From the IMG/VR virus record IMGVR_UViG_3300006847_000005, positions 1-50,673 of that record: a DNA stretch of 50,673 nt. One strand, 5' to 3'. This DNA comes from a virus. The position numbers and the translations under genes are program-made. The notes beneath the pieces were generated by a model that did no database searches, was not told the origin of the DNA, and saw only the letters and a list, made by a program, of their open reading frames with translations. Positions 21,406 through 29,599 of the stretch are shown piece after piece. The number at the start of each line of letters is the position of its first letter. Position 1 is the first letter of the stretch.

Positions 21406-21479
21406 TGGCGCAGGTGGGATTTGAACCCACGACTTCCAGCTTATGAGGCTGGCGAGCTACCGAACTGCTCTACTGCGCT
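21406..21479 (-). tRNA. tRNA-Met (CAT)
   Basis: Anticodon stem CCAGC/GCTGG with loop CTCATAA, T-loop TTCAAAT. The first acceptor pair is A1-C72, a mismatch in the position that is also unpaired in bacterial initiator tRNAs. The anticodon stem lacks the three G-C pairs of initiators, so elongator Met is the best call; Ile (lysidine) is possible. Confidence 0.85.
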
Positions 21480-21738
21480 AAGAAGGGTGGAAGGTGGGAT
21501 TGGCGACCCACAAGGTACGGGGCAAGAGTTACCATGCCTAAGTAGTCCGTCCATCTACGAGGCGGTGTCTAACCTGAGTGCCAACCGGACTGACTACCGG
21601 CGTTGGTCCTCTTCTCCCATCCTCAGCAGTTCGCCCTTGGATGGTTACGAGTGACACTCCCTCGCAAGCCTTACGCCCCAGCCTTGCCTGTAGACGTTGT
21701 TCGGCCACTTCCTGACAAGGCCGCTAAGCCTTGCCTAG
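21480..21738 (-). ncRNA. Structured non-coding spacer within tRNA cluster 1
   Basis: 259 nt with no tRNA consensus and no credible ORF. On the transcribed strand it contains CAAGGC-N6-GCCTTG, a GCAAG/CTTGC stem, GAGTG-TCA-CTC, CCATCC-N16-GGATGG, a CCAAC.CCGG/CCGGTTGG stem and GTGGG/CCCAC near the 3' end. It lacks the tRNA-like ends of tmRNA and recognisable RNase P sequences. Transcribed with the tRNAs; function unknown. Confidence 0.4.
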
Positions 21739-21811
21739 TAGGTGTGACAGGACTCGAACCTGCATCGTGCTGGGTGTAAACCAGGTGCTCAACCAGTTGA
21801 GCTACACACCT
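21739..21811 (-). tRNA. tRNA-Val (TAC)
   Basis: Perfect acceptor AGGTGTG/CACACCT, anticodon loop TTTACAC, D-arm GCTC/GAGC, T-loop TTCGAGT, discriminator A. Confidence 0.9.
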
Positions 21812-21815
21812 TCGG

Positions 21816-21889
21816 TACCCCTACCAGGATTCGAACCTGGACCCTACTGCTTAGGAGGCAGTTGTACTAATCCATTGTACCATAGGGGC
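21816..21889 (-). tRNA. tRNA-Arg (CCT)
   Basis: Acceptor GCCCCTA/TAGGGGT with a G-U first pair, anticodon stem ACTGC/GCAGT with loop CTCCTAA, T-loop TTCGAAT, discriminator A. Reads AGG. Confidence 0.9.
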
Positions 21890-21890
21890 G

Positions 21891-21962
21891 TGGTTCCGAC
21901 AGGGATCGAACCTGTGCGCTCCGGGCTTCAACCGGAAGCTCTGCCAACTGAGCTACAGAACC
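21891..21962 (-). tRNA. tRNA-Phe (GAA)
   Basis: Acceptor GGTTCTG/CGGAACC, anticodon stem TCCGG/CCGGA with loop TTGAAGC, T-loop TTCGATC, discriminator A. Confidence 0.93.
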
Positions 21963-21963
21963 G

Positions 21964-22036
21964 GGTGCTGGACGGGAGTTGAACCCGCATACTCCTGGGA
22001 CACAACCAGGCACGTCTGCCTTTGCGTTACCAGCAC
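21964..22036 (-). tRNA. tRNA-His (GTG)
   Basis: Acceptor GTGCTGG/CCAGCAC, anticodon stem CCTGG/CCAGG with loop TTGTGTC, T-loop TTCAACT, discriminator C as is characteristic of His. The base before position 1 is T, so the G-1 that HisRS normally needs is not evident. Confidence 0.88.
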
Positions 22037-22038
22037 AG

Positions 22039-22111
22039 AGCCCTATGAGAGATTCGAACTCCCGGCACCGTGGTCCGTAGCCACGTGCTCTATCCACTGA
22101 GCTAATAGGGC
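22039..22111 (-). tRNA. tRNA-Arg (ACG)
   Basis: Perfect acceptor GCCCTAT/ATAGGGC, anticodon stem CGTGG/CCACG with loop CTACGGA, T-loop TTCGAAT. Reads CGU (and CGC/CGA if A34 is deaminated). First tRNA of cluster 1, nearest its promoter. Confidence 0.92.
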
Positions 22112-22230
22112 AGGGTGGTAAGGTTCGGGTTTCCAATCCGAACCCTACCGTCTAGTAGTTACACCCTGAGTAACGTTGATGGGGTATCTGACCCCATGTC
22201 AGTGAGCGTAGCGACACGATCCCACTGACA
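22112..22230 (-). ncRNA. Structured leader of tRNA cluster 1
   Basis: Between the promoter and the first tRNA, the minus-strand RNA can form three consecutive stems: TGTCAGTG/CACTGACA (22197-22230), GGGGT-CAGAT-ACCCC (22181-22195) and a 12-bp stem (22117-22149) that is fully paired on this strand only through a G-U pair. It may guide 5' processing, or it may be a regulatory leader. Confidence 0.5.
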
Positions 22231-22235
22231 AGATA

Positions 22236-22264
22236 AGACTACCACATCGCCGGGTGTTTGTCAA
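22236..22264 (-). promoter_or_regulatory. Sigma-A promoter of tRNA cluster 1
   Basis: On the minus strand TTGACA (22264-22259), 17-nt spacer, TAGTCT (22241-22236); initiation is expected near 22229. It lies downstream of the last tail gene, so the tRNAs can be expressed independently of the late operon. Confidence 0.8.
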
Positions 22265-22315
22265 GAACTTTCGACCAGCCAGTCGCAGAACTTTTGCCAC
22301 CACCAGAATGTCATA

Positions 22316-22639
22316 TTACGTCACCGTAATCTGAATCTGGCCACCCTTCATGACGGGGACCTCGGGGCTATCTGTCAACTTGACGGTCCAGTCGTAGAGA
22401 CCGGCACCCTTGGTGATGGACCCTCCGGGTCCGATCAGGATGCGGAATGCTACAGTCCAGATACCGTCATCTGCTGTGACATCGGTCACAGTGGCAGGCT
22501 GGAAATCGGACAAGGCCGGTGGCTTGTACGCCTGAGGCATGGCCACGTAAACCGGGAACCCGGTAAGGTCATGGTCTACGCTGATCGACCCCTTGACGTA
22601 CACCAGGCTGTCCTGACGCATCTTAAGTGGCTTACTCAT
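22316..22639 (-). CDS. Small virion-associated protein, Ig-like beta domain
   Basis: 107 residues; the pattern 'RQDSLVYVKGSISVD...YDWTVKLTDSP...GGQIQITVT' resembles the beta-sandwich modules of phage baseplate and fibre accessory proteins. ATG 22639 with GGAGCC upstream; overlaps the preceding gene by eight bases. It is the last gene of the structural operon. A structural role is inferred from context. Confidence 0.6.
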   Translation of the reverse strand: MSKPLKMRQDSLVYVKGSISVDHDLTGFPVYVAMPQAYKPPALSDFQPATVTDVTADDGIWTVAFRILIGPGGSITKGAGLYDWTVKLTDSPEVPVMKGGQIQITVT

Positions 22640-23273
22640 TATGTGGCTCCGTTGTCTCAAACGCGCTGTAAGGCATTCTAACGGCCCAGACCCCCTTCTC
22701 TAGGGTGTTACCCCAGGACGCCCCTGCGGGGCCTACAGCGGCCCAGGAAACGCCAGGACGGGCTACTCTAGAGATTACAAGGTCCCGGAATGGGATGAAC
22801 TGACGTGGGAACCCAAAGAAGCGGGTCCTACACCTGTAAACGGGTGTTACACGACGCCTAGAAATACGATCCGGGACCCGTGACGAGACCACCGGGACGG
22901 CTGGCGTCGCCACCACTCCGAAAAACCGGCCACGCCTGGTACGCCTCGCCCTGCCACGCTCTGCCATCATGAAGGTAGGCGGATAACTCGGTGGTGCAAC
23001 CACCACCTGTGCGGGTACTCGGGTGAAGAAGCGTCCACGGCGAATCGGCCTGGACCTACTACGCTCGGTAGTGGAGAACTGAGGGACGTAGGCCGGTGGC
23101 GTCACCACCACCTGGGCCGGAACCCTATTCCAGAACTCACCACGGCGTACGGTAAACGCCGCCCGCCTCCTGCGCGCTAGACGATCAGGAGCACGGGGGG
23201 GCGCTACCGGAATTACCTTGGGATAATCAAAGAACCGACCGCGCCGGTTGCGTGGATAACGCCAACGACGCAT
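22632..23273 (-). CDS. Arg/Pro-rich protein with five RRGRFF repeats
   Basis: 213 residues built of about five ~35-residue repeats, each opening with R(R)GRFF or a close variant (residues 10, 43, 78, 113 and ~147), followed by a hydrophobic 'VPAQVVVxPP' stretch and an Arg-rich linker. The C-terminus differs (WAAVGPAGASW). Strongly basic. Located among tail genes, so possibly a virion protein that contacts DNA or polyanionic wall polymers; no family recognised. Confidence 0.65.
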   Translation of the reverse strand: MRRWRYPRNRRGRFFDYPKVIPVAPPRAPDRLARRRRAAFTVRRGEFWNRVPAQVVVTPPAYVPQFSTTERSRSRPIRRGRFFTRVPAQVVVAPPSYPPTFMMAERGRARRTRRGRFFGVVATPAVPVVSSRVPDRISRRRVTPVYRCRTRFFGFPRQFIPFRDLVISRVARPGVSWAAVGPAGASWGNTLEKGVWAVRMPYSAFETTEPHNE

Positions 23274-23283
23274 TAGTTAGTCC

Positions 23284-23751
23284 TTACTCTTCCCACTCTA
23301 CACTCAGCACCAGCTTGTGCGATGCTGGCAGAGCGTTGGTACGGTTGATGAAAGCGAAGCCGTCTGTGGTACCGGCTGCTAGCTGCCACTCCTCAACCAG
23401 TTCCGCAGGCAGATCGACACCCGACTGCGAGTTGAACGCAATCTTGTAGAAGTCTGGCGAGGTTACTGTGGGTGGAGTGGCGTAAGTAGTATGGAACAGA
23501 CACGAGGCCGTAGGCATGTTGGCGTCCAGCTTAGCGCCGGTCACCGAACCGCCAGGCGTAGTGCCCGCGTTGGTCGTGCGTGCGATGCCGACCTCGATCT
23601 GCTGGCTGGTAGGCACCGAGGCACCGGCCAGGACACCGAGCGTCACACGGCGCAGCTTACCACCGGCACCCGCAACTGGACGGAGCCAGCCGAATGCGGT
23701 GTCTGCGCCGAGGGCGGCAGTGGACTCTACGACCGCTGTATAGCGAGCCAT
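23284..23751 (-). CDS. Probable minor structural protein
   Basis: 155 residues, beta-rich and low in charge (VVESTAALGADTAFGWLRPV...FAFINRTNALPASHKLVLSV), like small jelly-roll or fibre-tip proteins. No catalytic motif. It sits in the run of tail and host-recognition genes. Function inferred from position. Confidence 0.55.
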   Translation of the reverse strand: MARYTAVVESTAALGADTAFGWLRPVAGAGGKLRRVTLGVLAGASVPTSQQIEVGIARTTNAGTTPGGSVTGAKLDANMPTASCLFHTTYATPPTVTSPDFYKIAFNSQSGVDLPAELVEEWQLAAGTTDGFAFINRTNALPASHKLVLSVEWEE

Positions 23752-23759
23752 GGGTTCTC

Positions 23760-24404
23760 CTAAAAGAAACTAGTATACTGAGAGCAAACAGGGTGTTGCT
23801 TATCCTTGCGCCCCAATGCCCATTCTACGGCTTGGAGGACAATGGTGTCACCAGTCGAGTTGAGAGTGGTTCCCCATGAATCGACCATGCCTAGGGCGAC
23901 TCTGCGTGCTGTAGCGTTACCAGTGGTCATTGCAGCACCAGTGTCGTAGGCGTAACCCACGATGTGCGTAGGGTTAGTAGGGTCAGCGGCAGCGAACGAT
24001 TGTACGCCAGCGCCGAGGTTGGCCGCAGGGACGCCGAAGCGTCCTTGCGATGTAGTCTTGACATTCTGTGTTCCGGTACTGATGCCATTGGTAATTGGAT
24101 GGGAACTAATTTCCCAGCTAGTACCCGACAGCAGGTTAGTACCGTTCACATTGGTCATATTCAAATCATCCCAACCGCCAACCTCCATGCTAACCACGGG
24201 GTCGGTAATTGAGGTGTACTTGGTTGTTAGAATACCGGGCGAGACGGACTCCAAGATGACATGGCAGTCAATACCCGCCAGCACGGAATCGTCATCCGAT
24301 ACGTAAGTCACGGTGTGGCCGTCGCTCTCTAGCAGTGCCTTGATATCTGCGTCGAATGTGGTCGGAACGGTCTTATCGCCCACTACCAGAGAGAGCCACG
24401 CCAT
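23760..24404 (-). CDS. Alpha/beta protein, GATase-1/ThuA-like fold
   Basis: 214 residues. 'DADIKALLESDGHTVTYVSDDD' and the terminal 'DTIVLQAVEWALGRKD' resemble the flavodoxin-like domains of ThuA/type-1 glutamine-amidotransferase-like proteins found in some phage structural regions. I see no convincing Cys-His-Glu triad, so it may be a binding rather than catalytic domain. Virion association is inferred from neighbours. Confidence 0.45.
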   Translation of the reverse strand: MAWLSLVVGDKTVPTTFDADIKALLESDGHTVTYVSDDDSVLAGIDCHVILESVSPGILTTKYTSITDPVVSMEVGGWDDLNMTNVNGTNLLSGTSWEISSHPITNGISTGTQNVKTTSQGRFGVPAANLGAGVQSFAAADPTNPTHIVGYAYDTGAAMTTGNATARRVALGMVDSWGTTLNSTGDTIVLQAVEWALGRKDKQHPVCSQYTSFF

Positions 24405-24406
24405 GC

Positions 24407-24604
24407 TTAGTCCTTATTCTTGAGTGCGAATGTCCCGACGAATCCGGCGACGAATGCGCCCGCTGCGGCAGCCAGGTCCCCCTTGCTCACTCCGTCTTGC
24501 ATCAACGGAAGAGCGATAGCGATGGCCGCAACAGCACCCGCGTACGTCGCCTTCTTGGCGTATGCGAACAGGAAACTCCCGAGTCGCTTGAGGTCGTCCT
24601 TCAT
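24407..24604 (-). CDS. Holin-like small membrane protein
   Basis: 65 residues: polar N-terminus, hydrophobic segments at about 21-35 and 44-60 (AAAAGAFVAGFVGTFAL), and a charged end KNKD. Length and layout fit actinophage holins. It lies downstream of the glycosidase-like gene rather than beside an endolysin, so a role in the virion is possible. Confidence 0.55.
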   Translation of the reverse strand: MKDDLKRLGSFLFAYAKKATYAGAVAAIAIALPLMQDGVSKGDLAAAAGAFVAGFVGTFALKNKD

Positions 24605-24616
24605 GATGTCCTTCCA

Positions 24617-25846
24617 TTACCTGACGAGAACCCCGGTGGCAAAGCCGCCAACAGGGACAGTGGTCTCGCCATACTTGGAGTAAATGACGACATCCACTGG
24701 TGCGGGATCGACATCACGATTCGTGTCGCCCCACCAAACCACGGCATCGGGACGCCACAGCCATAGCGTAGTAGTGCCATCACCCTTGCCGACGAGGATG
24801 TGATTGACGCCCTCGGGCTTGGTGATTTCCAGATCAACCGGCGCAGGCATGTCACCCGAATCGTTGGTCAGGGTGGACATGAACTCGGTCAGCGGTGCGA
24901 GGCACTGCTTAGGTGACCACGTGGCGGGATCGGTGGTCTTGACCTGCCAGGTACCGAAGCTCTTCTCGGTGTCGTCCTTGGCCTCGTTCGGGTCGTCCAG
25001 CCACTCGTAGAGGAACACCTTCTCGATGCGCTTCTCTTCAAGGATTTGCAGATAATCCCGGACGATCAGCTTGGCCTGTGCGGCCTGCGATACGGTCGGA
25101 CGCTGGCTTGGCGGTGCGTTGAGCGCCGTTGTACGACCAGTCTCGCTGATCCAGAACCTATTGGTTGCGAAGATCGATCCAATCATGTCGAGGCGGGCAC
25201 CGAGTTCAGCCAGGTCCACGTTCTCGTCACCGAAGTAATGATGAACCGAGGCAACGTGATAATTGCCGACGATGCCAGCCTCGCGGAAGCGGATGTATAG
25301 CTGAGCGTCAGCGGGCATACGCAGCGGTGGTGCCAGGACGGTGACCGGCAGAGCGTTGTCCTGCACGAACTTCCAAATCATCCTCTGGACGCGCACAGTG
25401 TACGCAACGTCATCGCTAGTCAGGCCGTCGAGGTCCGGCTCATTGCACCCTTCGATAGCAATGAAGTCCTCGACGTGATCCTTGATGTAGGCAAGACGCT
25501 GCATGATCAGCTTGTCACTAGTGCGCTGCTTACAGCTAGCGACTTGGGCCATCCACTTGAGGCCGTTGGCCTTGGCGTGGGTGAGCGCCTGCTGCACAAG
25601 CGGCAGATTGGTGGCCACCATGCCACGGATGTTCCCGAATCCGGCATCAGCGATGCTCTCTGTCCACACGTCAGGGTGTTCCCATACCGTGTTGGCAAAG
25701 TTCGGGTGTGTGCAAACGCCCAGGCGTTCACGCAGATCACCGGCACTCATTGGCTGCTGTTGAGGGATTGCTGTCAGTTCAACATCACCCACTAGTCGCT
25801 CAATGGGACCGGTGAATGTGCCGCCTGTTACCTTATAGGTTACCAT
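24617..25846 (-). CDS. Tail-associated glycoside hydrolase-like protein
   Basis: 409 residues. A short N-terminal segment (1-35) is followed by a TIM-barrel typical of clan GH-A: IEGCNEPD holds the acid/base Glu136 (N-E-P), and FWISETGRT holds the nucleophile Glu235. The C-terminal ~100 residues form a separate beta domain. It probably cleaves a host surface or wall polysaccharide during adsorption. It overlaps the preceding membrane-protein gene by seven bases. Confidence 0.7.
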   Translation of the reverse strand: MVTYKVTGGTFTGPIERLVGDVELTAIPQQQPMSAGDLRERLGVCTHPNFANTVWEHPDVWTESIADAGFGNIRGMVATNLPLVQQALTHAKANGLKWMAQVASCKQRTSDKLIMQRLAYIKDHVEDFIAIEGCNEPDLDGLTSDDVAYTVRVQRMIWKFVQDNALPVTVLAPPLRMPADAQLYIRFREAGIVGNYHVASVHHYFGDENVDLAELGARLDMIGSIFATNRFWISETGRTTALNAPPSQRPTVSQAAQAKLIVRDYLQILEEKRIEKVFLYEWLDDPNEAKDDTEKSFGTWQVKTTDPATWSPKQCLAPLTEFMSTLTNDSGDMPAPVDLEITKPEGVNHILVGKGDGTTTLWLWRPDAVVWWGDTNRDVDPAPVDVVIYSKYGETTVPVGGFATGVLVR

Positions 25847-26283
25847 AGTCCGCCCTTATTGACGCATTCCTGAACCTTCTCGTTGTCATCCTTGAGTTCG
25901 GTTACGTAGGTATCGCTTGACTTAAGGAATGACGCCCGAGCCTTTTCGGGGTCCTGTTCTGGATTCCTGATAAGCCCTGTAAAATCCTCGACCCAGGTGA
26001 TAGCGGAGTCACGAGTCGAAGTGGACGACTCGGCTACGCTTACTAGGCAGTTCTGAGTTTCGGCGGCGTCCGTTACCACAACAGTAACACCGATACCGAG
26101 TGCAATCTGGAATAGCGAGAAGAAAATGACGATAATCCAGACGACGGGGCGACGCCTCTTGGAGGTCGGCTTATCAGCCATATCGTTCTTATACTCCTTT
26201 AGGGCCTTGCGAAGCATTGAATAGGCATCGCGAAACAATACGCCAGCAACAAAGCCGACAGTGAGGGCAGCGAGAATATACAT
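25840..26283 (-). CDS. Membrane protein, two TM segments
   Basis: 147 residues: TM1 at about 2-18, a basic loop (PTSKRRRPV), TM2 at about 47-70, then a charged external helix with two cysteines. Layout resembles a spanin-like or holin-associated protein. Adjacent to another two-TM protein, so a lysis or entry role is plausible. Confidence 0.6.
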   Translation of the reverse strand: MYILAALTVGFVAGVLFRDAYSMLRKALKEYKNDMADKPTSKRRRPVVWIIVIFFSLFQIALGIGVTVVVTDAAETQNCLVSVAESSTSTRDSAITWVEDFTGLIRNPEQDPEKARASFLKSSDTYVTELKDDNEKVQECVNKGGLW

Positions 26284-26489
26284 TAATCGTCGTCACCCCC
26301 GCCCTTCGAGCGTAGGATGAATCCACTTACCATAGCGCCTAGCAGTCCACTCAACATAGTAGCCGTTCCCGTGATTTCCAGCGCCCCCTGGAACAATCCC
26401 ACCACCACGACAACGCAGAGCAAACCAACAATGATAAATGCAAGAGCGACCATAGCCTTAGCGAGCAAACGAGCGGTAGGGTTAGGCAT
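26283..26489 (-). CDS. Small two-TM protein, holin candidate
   Basis: 68 residues with TM helices at about 12-33 and 42-59 and a short polar tail RSKGGGDDD; size and topology fit a holin. Coupled to the 147-aa membrane protein (shared stop/start base). Confidence 0.6.
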   Translation of the reverse strand: MPNPTARLLAKAMVALAFIIVGLLCVVVVVGLFQGALEITGTATMLSGLLGAMVSGFILRSKGGGDDD

Positions 26490-28375
26490 TATCCAACCTT
26501 TCGTAGCTCGACGTAAACCACTCCTCCAAAGTTATCATTCGCATTCTTGGATGGTGTAGTATTCTGGAATGTCAAACTCTCGATCTGACCGATTCCAGCC
26601 TCACCTGTTCGGAAGTCCTTGAATTGGACGAGGACCTGGCTGTTCTCTAGGTCCTCTAGAATTTGCAGCCGACGCCATGCGTCGCCCTGCTTACCGCGAT
26701 CGATACCCCGACGATTCCGTTCCGTATCCTCAATCTGTAGAGGTACGCGAATGAGCCTGCTCCGAGTGGGAGCGGGTAGCGCCCTGATCTGATAGCCCAG
26801 AAGTGTTGGGCGAATCGTTGGATCGATCAGGTCTGAGTTGAGAGTGAAGATAAATCCAATGGACTCGATTGACTCGGTGATTCCCACCGTTACGTCAAGG
26901 TCCTTCTGTGACGCCACGTCCATCGACGTGATCAGATTGGTCACTCCATCAGAACGGATAGTTGAGATACCAATGGTACCACCCCCGTCCGCCCGTACCT
27001 TGATGGTACGGAAAAGCTTACTTTCCAGCGTACCGAATCGCATCTGACCTGTAGTCAGCACACCTAGTGCCGCGAGTGACGGATCGCTCCGCCTAATCTG
27101 GTTGTTCGACCAGGCCCACAGTACACCGTTGGCGTCCTGCTGGGCACCCTGATTGGCGGTAGCCGCCGCCGACAGTTCGGCCCATGCCGTCCATGCCGGA
27201 CGGAGGTCCGAGACGATATGCTCAAGGTTGACGCAGAACAGGGTAGCTGAGCTATAGCCGCTCACATTACCCACGCAGTACATCTGGGACTGATTCAGAC
27301 CGGTACGCCTGTTGCCCGAGAAGTCTCCCTCGATGAGGAGGGGACCGTAGGCCATAACGGGTGTACCACTGGACAGGTTGGCCTGTCCGATGCGAAGTCC
27401 GAAGCGAGTGGTGATTGCCACGAACCCCAGATAGTGGGTCACGCTGCTGATGGTCTCGGTGACCGGCATTTCCGCTACAACCACGGGCGCAGTCAGCGAG
27501 GGTACGCCGCCAGTGTCACTGATGGTGACACCGTAGATAGTCGTACCACAACTAATCATGACGAAGCCGGGGGTCTCGGATAGAGACCACTGACCTGTCA
27601 CCAGGCCAGGCTTCCAGAACGCATTGGTTGCGATAGTGGGAGTGGCGGTCACAGGTGGCAGAGCAAACCAGTTATCCTGGTCATCGACGCAGAAGAGTCG
27701 GCCCTTGGCCCACCAAACCCCCTGCCACGTACGGCCTCCGTCACCGTGCGTGATGAGGGTCTGTAGCGTAGTAGTCGAGTCCTGTACCTTGATGATGTTG
27801 CCAACGGCAACGTAAATCTTGCTACCATCGGAAGTCAGCGATACAGCCGTACCGCCCTCGGTGAACGGTGTGGTTCCCGCTGTCGTGCGGTGCTGAATGT
27901 TTCCATCCGACAGTAGTTCGAAGATACCGTTGACGCTGGAATGCGTACCTGGTACGGCATCGATGATAAGGGAACCGGTAGCGGCAGTGAAGCCGCCGAC
28001 CAGTGTGGTCTCGCCTAGCTCCCAAGGGTCGATACCGACGCCCGTCTTGTAACGGTTTAGAACGGTGTCGCCCTCAAGTACTTCGTAGTACTTGATACCT
28101 GCGCCCTGGTGGAATGACCACTGACTACGCAGCCAGTAGCCGTCAAGGCTCTGTTCACCGACAACCGGTCCAGAATCGAACTGTTCCTTACGGAACTGCA
28201 CGGTCTCCCGCTGGTACGGGGTCTGGGGTGTGGCAGCCACCCGGAAGCCGAGACTACCGATGGCAAAGTCATACCCCTTGATATCAAGGTCTCCTGAGCC
28301 AACCGACGCCCACTCAGGAGAGATGGCGCTGATTACACCAGTGACCTCGCCAACAATGCGGCGGTCCAATGGCAT
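26489..28375 (-). CDS. Tail nozzle-like structural protein, beta-propeller type
   Basis: 628 residues, beta-rich with recurrent Gly/Trp and 'FVAITTRFGLRIG'-like blades, followed by a C-terminal domain. The order connector, collar fibre, large beta protein matches podovirus tails, where a protein of this size forms the nozzle (T7 gp12 role). This is inferred from order and composition; I recognise no specific family. Confidence 0.55.
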   Translation of the reverse strand: MPLDRRIVGEVTGVISAISPEWASVGSGDLDIKGYDFAIGSLGFRVAATPQTPYQRETVQFRKEQFDSGPVVGEQSLDGYWLRSQWSFHQGAGIKYYEVLEGDTVLNRYKTGVGIDPWELGETTLVGGFTAATGSLIIDAVPGTHSSVNGIFELLSDGNIQHRTTAGTTPFTEGGTAVSLTSDGSKIYVAVGNIIKVQDSTTTLQTLITHGDGGRTWQGVWWAKGRLFCVDDQDNWFALPPVTATPTIATNAFWKPGLVTGQWSLSETPGFVMISCGTTIYGVTISDTGGVPSLTAPVVVAEMPVTETISSVTHYLGFVAITTRFGLRIGQANLSSGTPVMAYGPLLIEGDFSGNRRTGLNQSQMYCVGNVSGYSSATLFCVNLEHIVSDLRPAWTAWAELSAAATANQGAQQDANGVLWAWSNNQIRRSDPSLAALGVLTTGQMRFGTLESKLFRTIKVRADGGGTIGISTIRSDGVTNLITSMDVASQKDLDVTVGITESIESIGFIFTLNSDLIDPTIRPTLLGYQIRALPAPTRSRLIRVPLQIEDTERNRRGIDRGKQGDAWRRLQILEDLENSQVLVQFKDFRTGEAGIGQIESLTFQNTTPSKNANDNFGGVVYVELRKVG

Positions 28376-28384
28376 AGCAGTCCC

Positions 28385-29599
28385 TTAGATTAGAATAACG
28401 AAGTGTCCAGCGGAGAACCCGAATGGATCGGGGTTACCGTTTCCAGTAGCTCCACCGTGGTCGTGAGCACCGGCACCCTGCGTATCGCCGCCGTGAGCGT
28501 GAGAACCACCCACGGTGCCGTTGATAGATGTCACCCGGTCGGCAGAACCGCCAGTAGCCGTATTGGAGATACCGGTGTGGTTTGTCGAGTTGATAGGGTG
28601 AGTGTGGTTGGCGGACATGGAAACATTGTGCGTGTGCCTGACACCACGGTCGGCCTCGGCCTTGCCGTCGTTCTCCGCCAGGGTGAGGTCACCACCGACA
28701 CCGAACGGAGTACGACCACGTAGGTCAACCGTTCCGAAGGTAGTCGAACCATCACCATTGCCATGAGTTGTTCCCCAGGCGGCGAACAGGCGGGCGAAAG
28801 TCGTGCGGTTCAGGTCAGTACCGTCAGCCTTGATCACGGTTCCGAAGTTGATGACACCGCCGCCGGTTACGGCGGCAGGGTACCAGAACACGAGGCCAGC
28901 CTGTAGGTTGGAGTGCGACACCCAGGATGTACCGGTGGACTTGAGCAGAAGGTCAGTGTCGGTCTCGTAGATCATCCTGCCCTCACGGTGTGAGGGGCGG
29001 GTGCTAGACGTACATGTAATGACACCCTCGGCGGTCTTACCCTCGATTGAGTATACCGGGTCCTGAATCGTCTTGTTGGTAAGCGTCTGCGATCCGGTCA
29101 GGGTGACCAGTGACGTTGGGAACGTGTTGGTTCCCGATGTCATGTTCTTGTTGGTCAGTGTTTGCGAACCGGTCAGCGTCGCCAACGAGGTTGGGAAGAT
29201 GTTGGTACCTGCGCTCAGGTCCTTATTGCTGAGGGCCTGGGAGTCCGACGTACCGACAACGTTACCGGCCACCCCATGAACGGCGGAACTGGCACCCAGA
29301 TGGTTCTGAGGCTCAGCAAAGTCCCTCGCCGTGTGGGCGTGGATGACCTTGGCTCCGGCGTCATGGGATACGGCAACAGTATTGTCCTGACCGCGAGCGG
29401 CGGTCAGCGTAGTACCGGCTACATTGGTTACGTTGATCGCCTCTTCCGAGGCGGTATCCGGATCGATAATCAAGGTGAACGGATAACTCGAAGGAAATCC
29501 GGATACACCGGTTACCGCAATGCTGGTAGCGGAGTTGTTAATTCCGCTCGACAGCGCAGATTCCTGCGCTGTATTAGAATAAAACCTGTTGGGCGGCAT
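28385..29599 (-). CDS. Collar-domain tail fibre
   Basis: 404 residues. The middle carries repeated LTGSQTLTNK(N/T) units typical of fibre shafts (about 145-185). Next is a phage collar domain (FGTVIKADGTDLNRTTFARL, then GTVDLRGRTPFGVGG). A His-rich tip follows (NHTHPI, SHAHGG, AHDHGG), as in metal-stabilised fibre needles. Receptor binding is its likely role. Confidence 0.85.
   Translation of the reverse strand: MPPNRFYSNTAQESALSSGINNSATSIAVTGVSGFPSSYPFTLIIDPDTASEEAINVTNVAGTTLTAARGQDNTVAVSHDAGAKVIHAHTARDFAEPQNHLGASSAVHGVAGNVVGTSDSQALSNKDLSAGTNIFPTSLATLTGSQTLTNKNMTSGTNTFPTSLVTLTGSQTLTNKTIQDPVYSIEGKTAEGVITCTSSTRPSHREGRMIYETDTDLLLKSTGTSWVSHSNLQAGLVFWYPAAVTGGGVINFGTVIKADGTDLNRTTFARLFAAWGTTHGNGDGSTTFGTVDLRGRTPFGVGGDLTLAENDGKAEADRGVRHTHNVSMSANHTHPINSTNHTGISNTATGGSADRVTSINGTVGGSHAHGGDTQGAGAHDHGGATGNGNPDPFGFSAGHFVILI

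Noticed and set aside
21480-21738. tmRNA, RNase P RNA or a split tRNA
   Set aside because: No matching 5'/3' acceptor halves, no tag-peptide reading frame and no known conserved core that I can see.
21256-21982. ORFs running through tRNA cluster 1
   Set aside because: They simply translate the antisense of tRNA genes, as do the ORFs at 34178-35098.
22316-22660. Longer start of the 114-aa structural ORF
   Set aside because: The shorter ATG at 22639 has GGAGCC at suitable spacing; the longer one does not.
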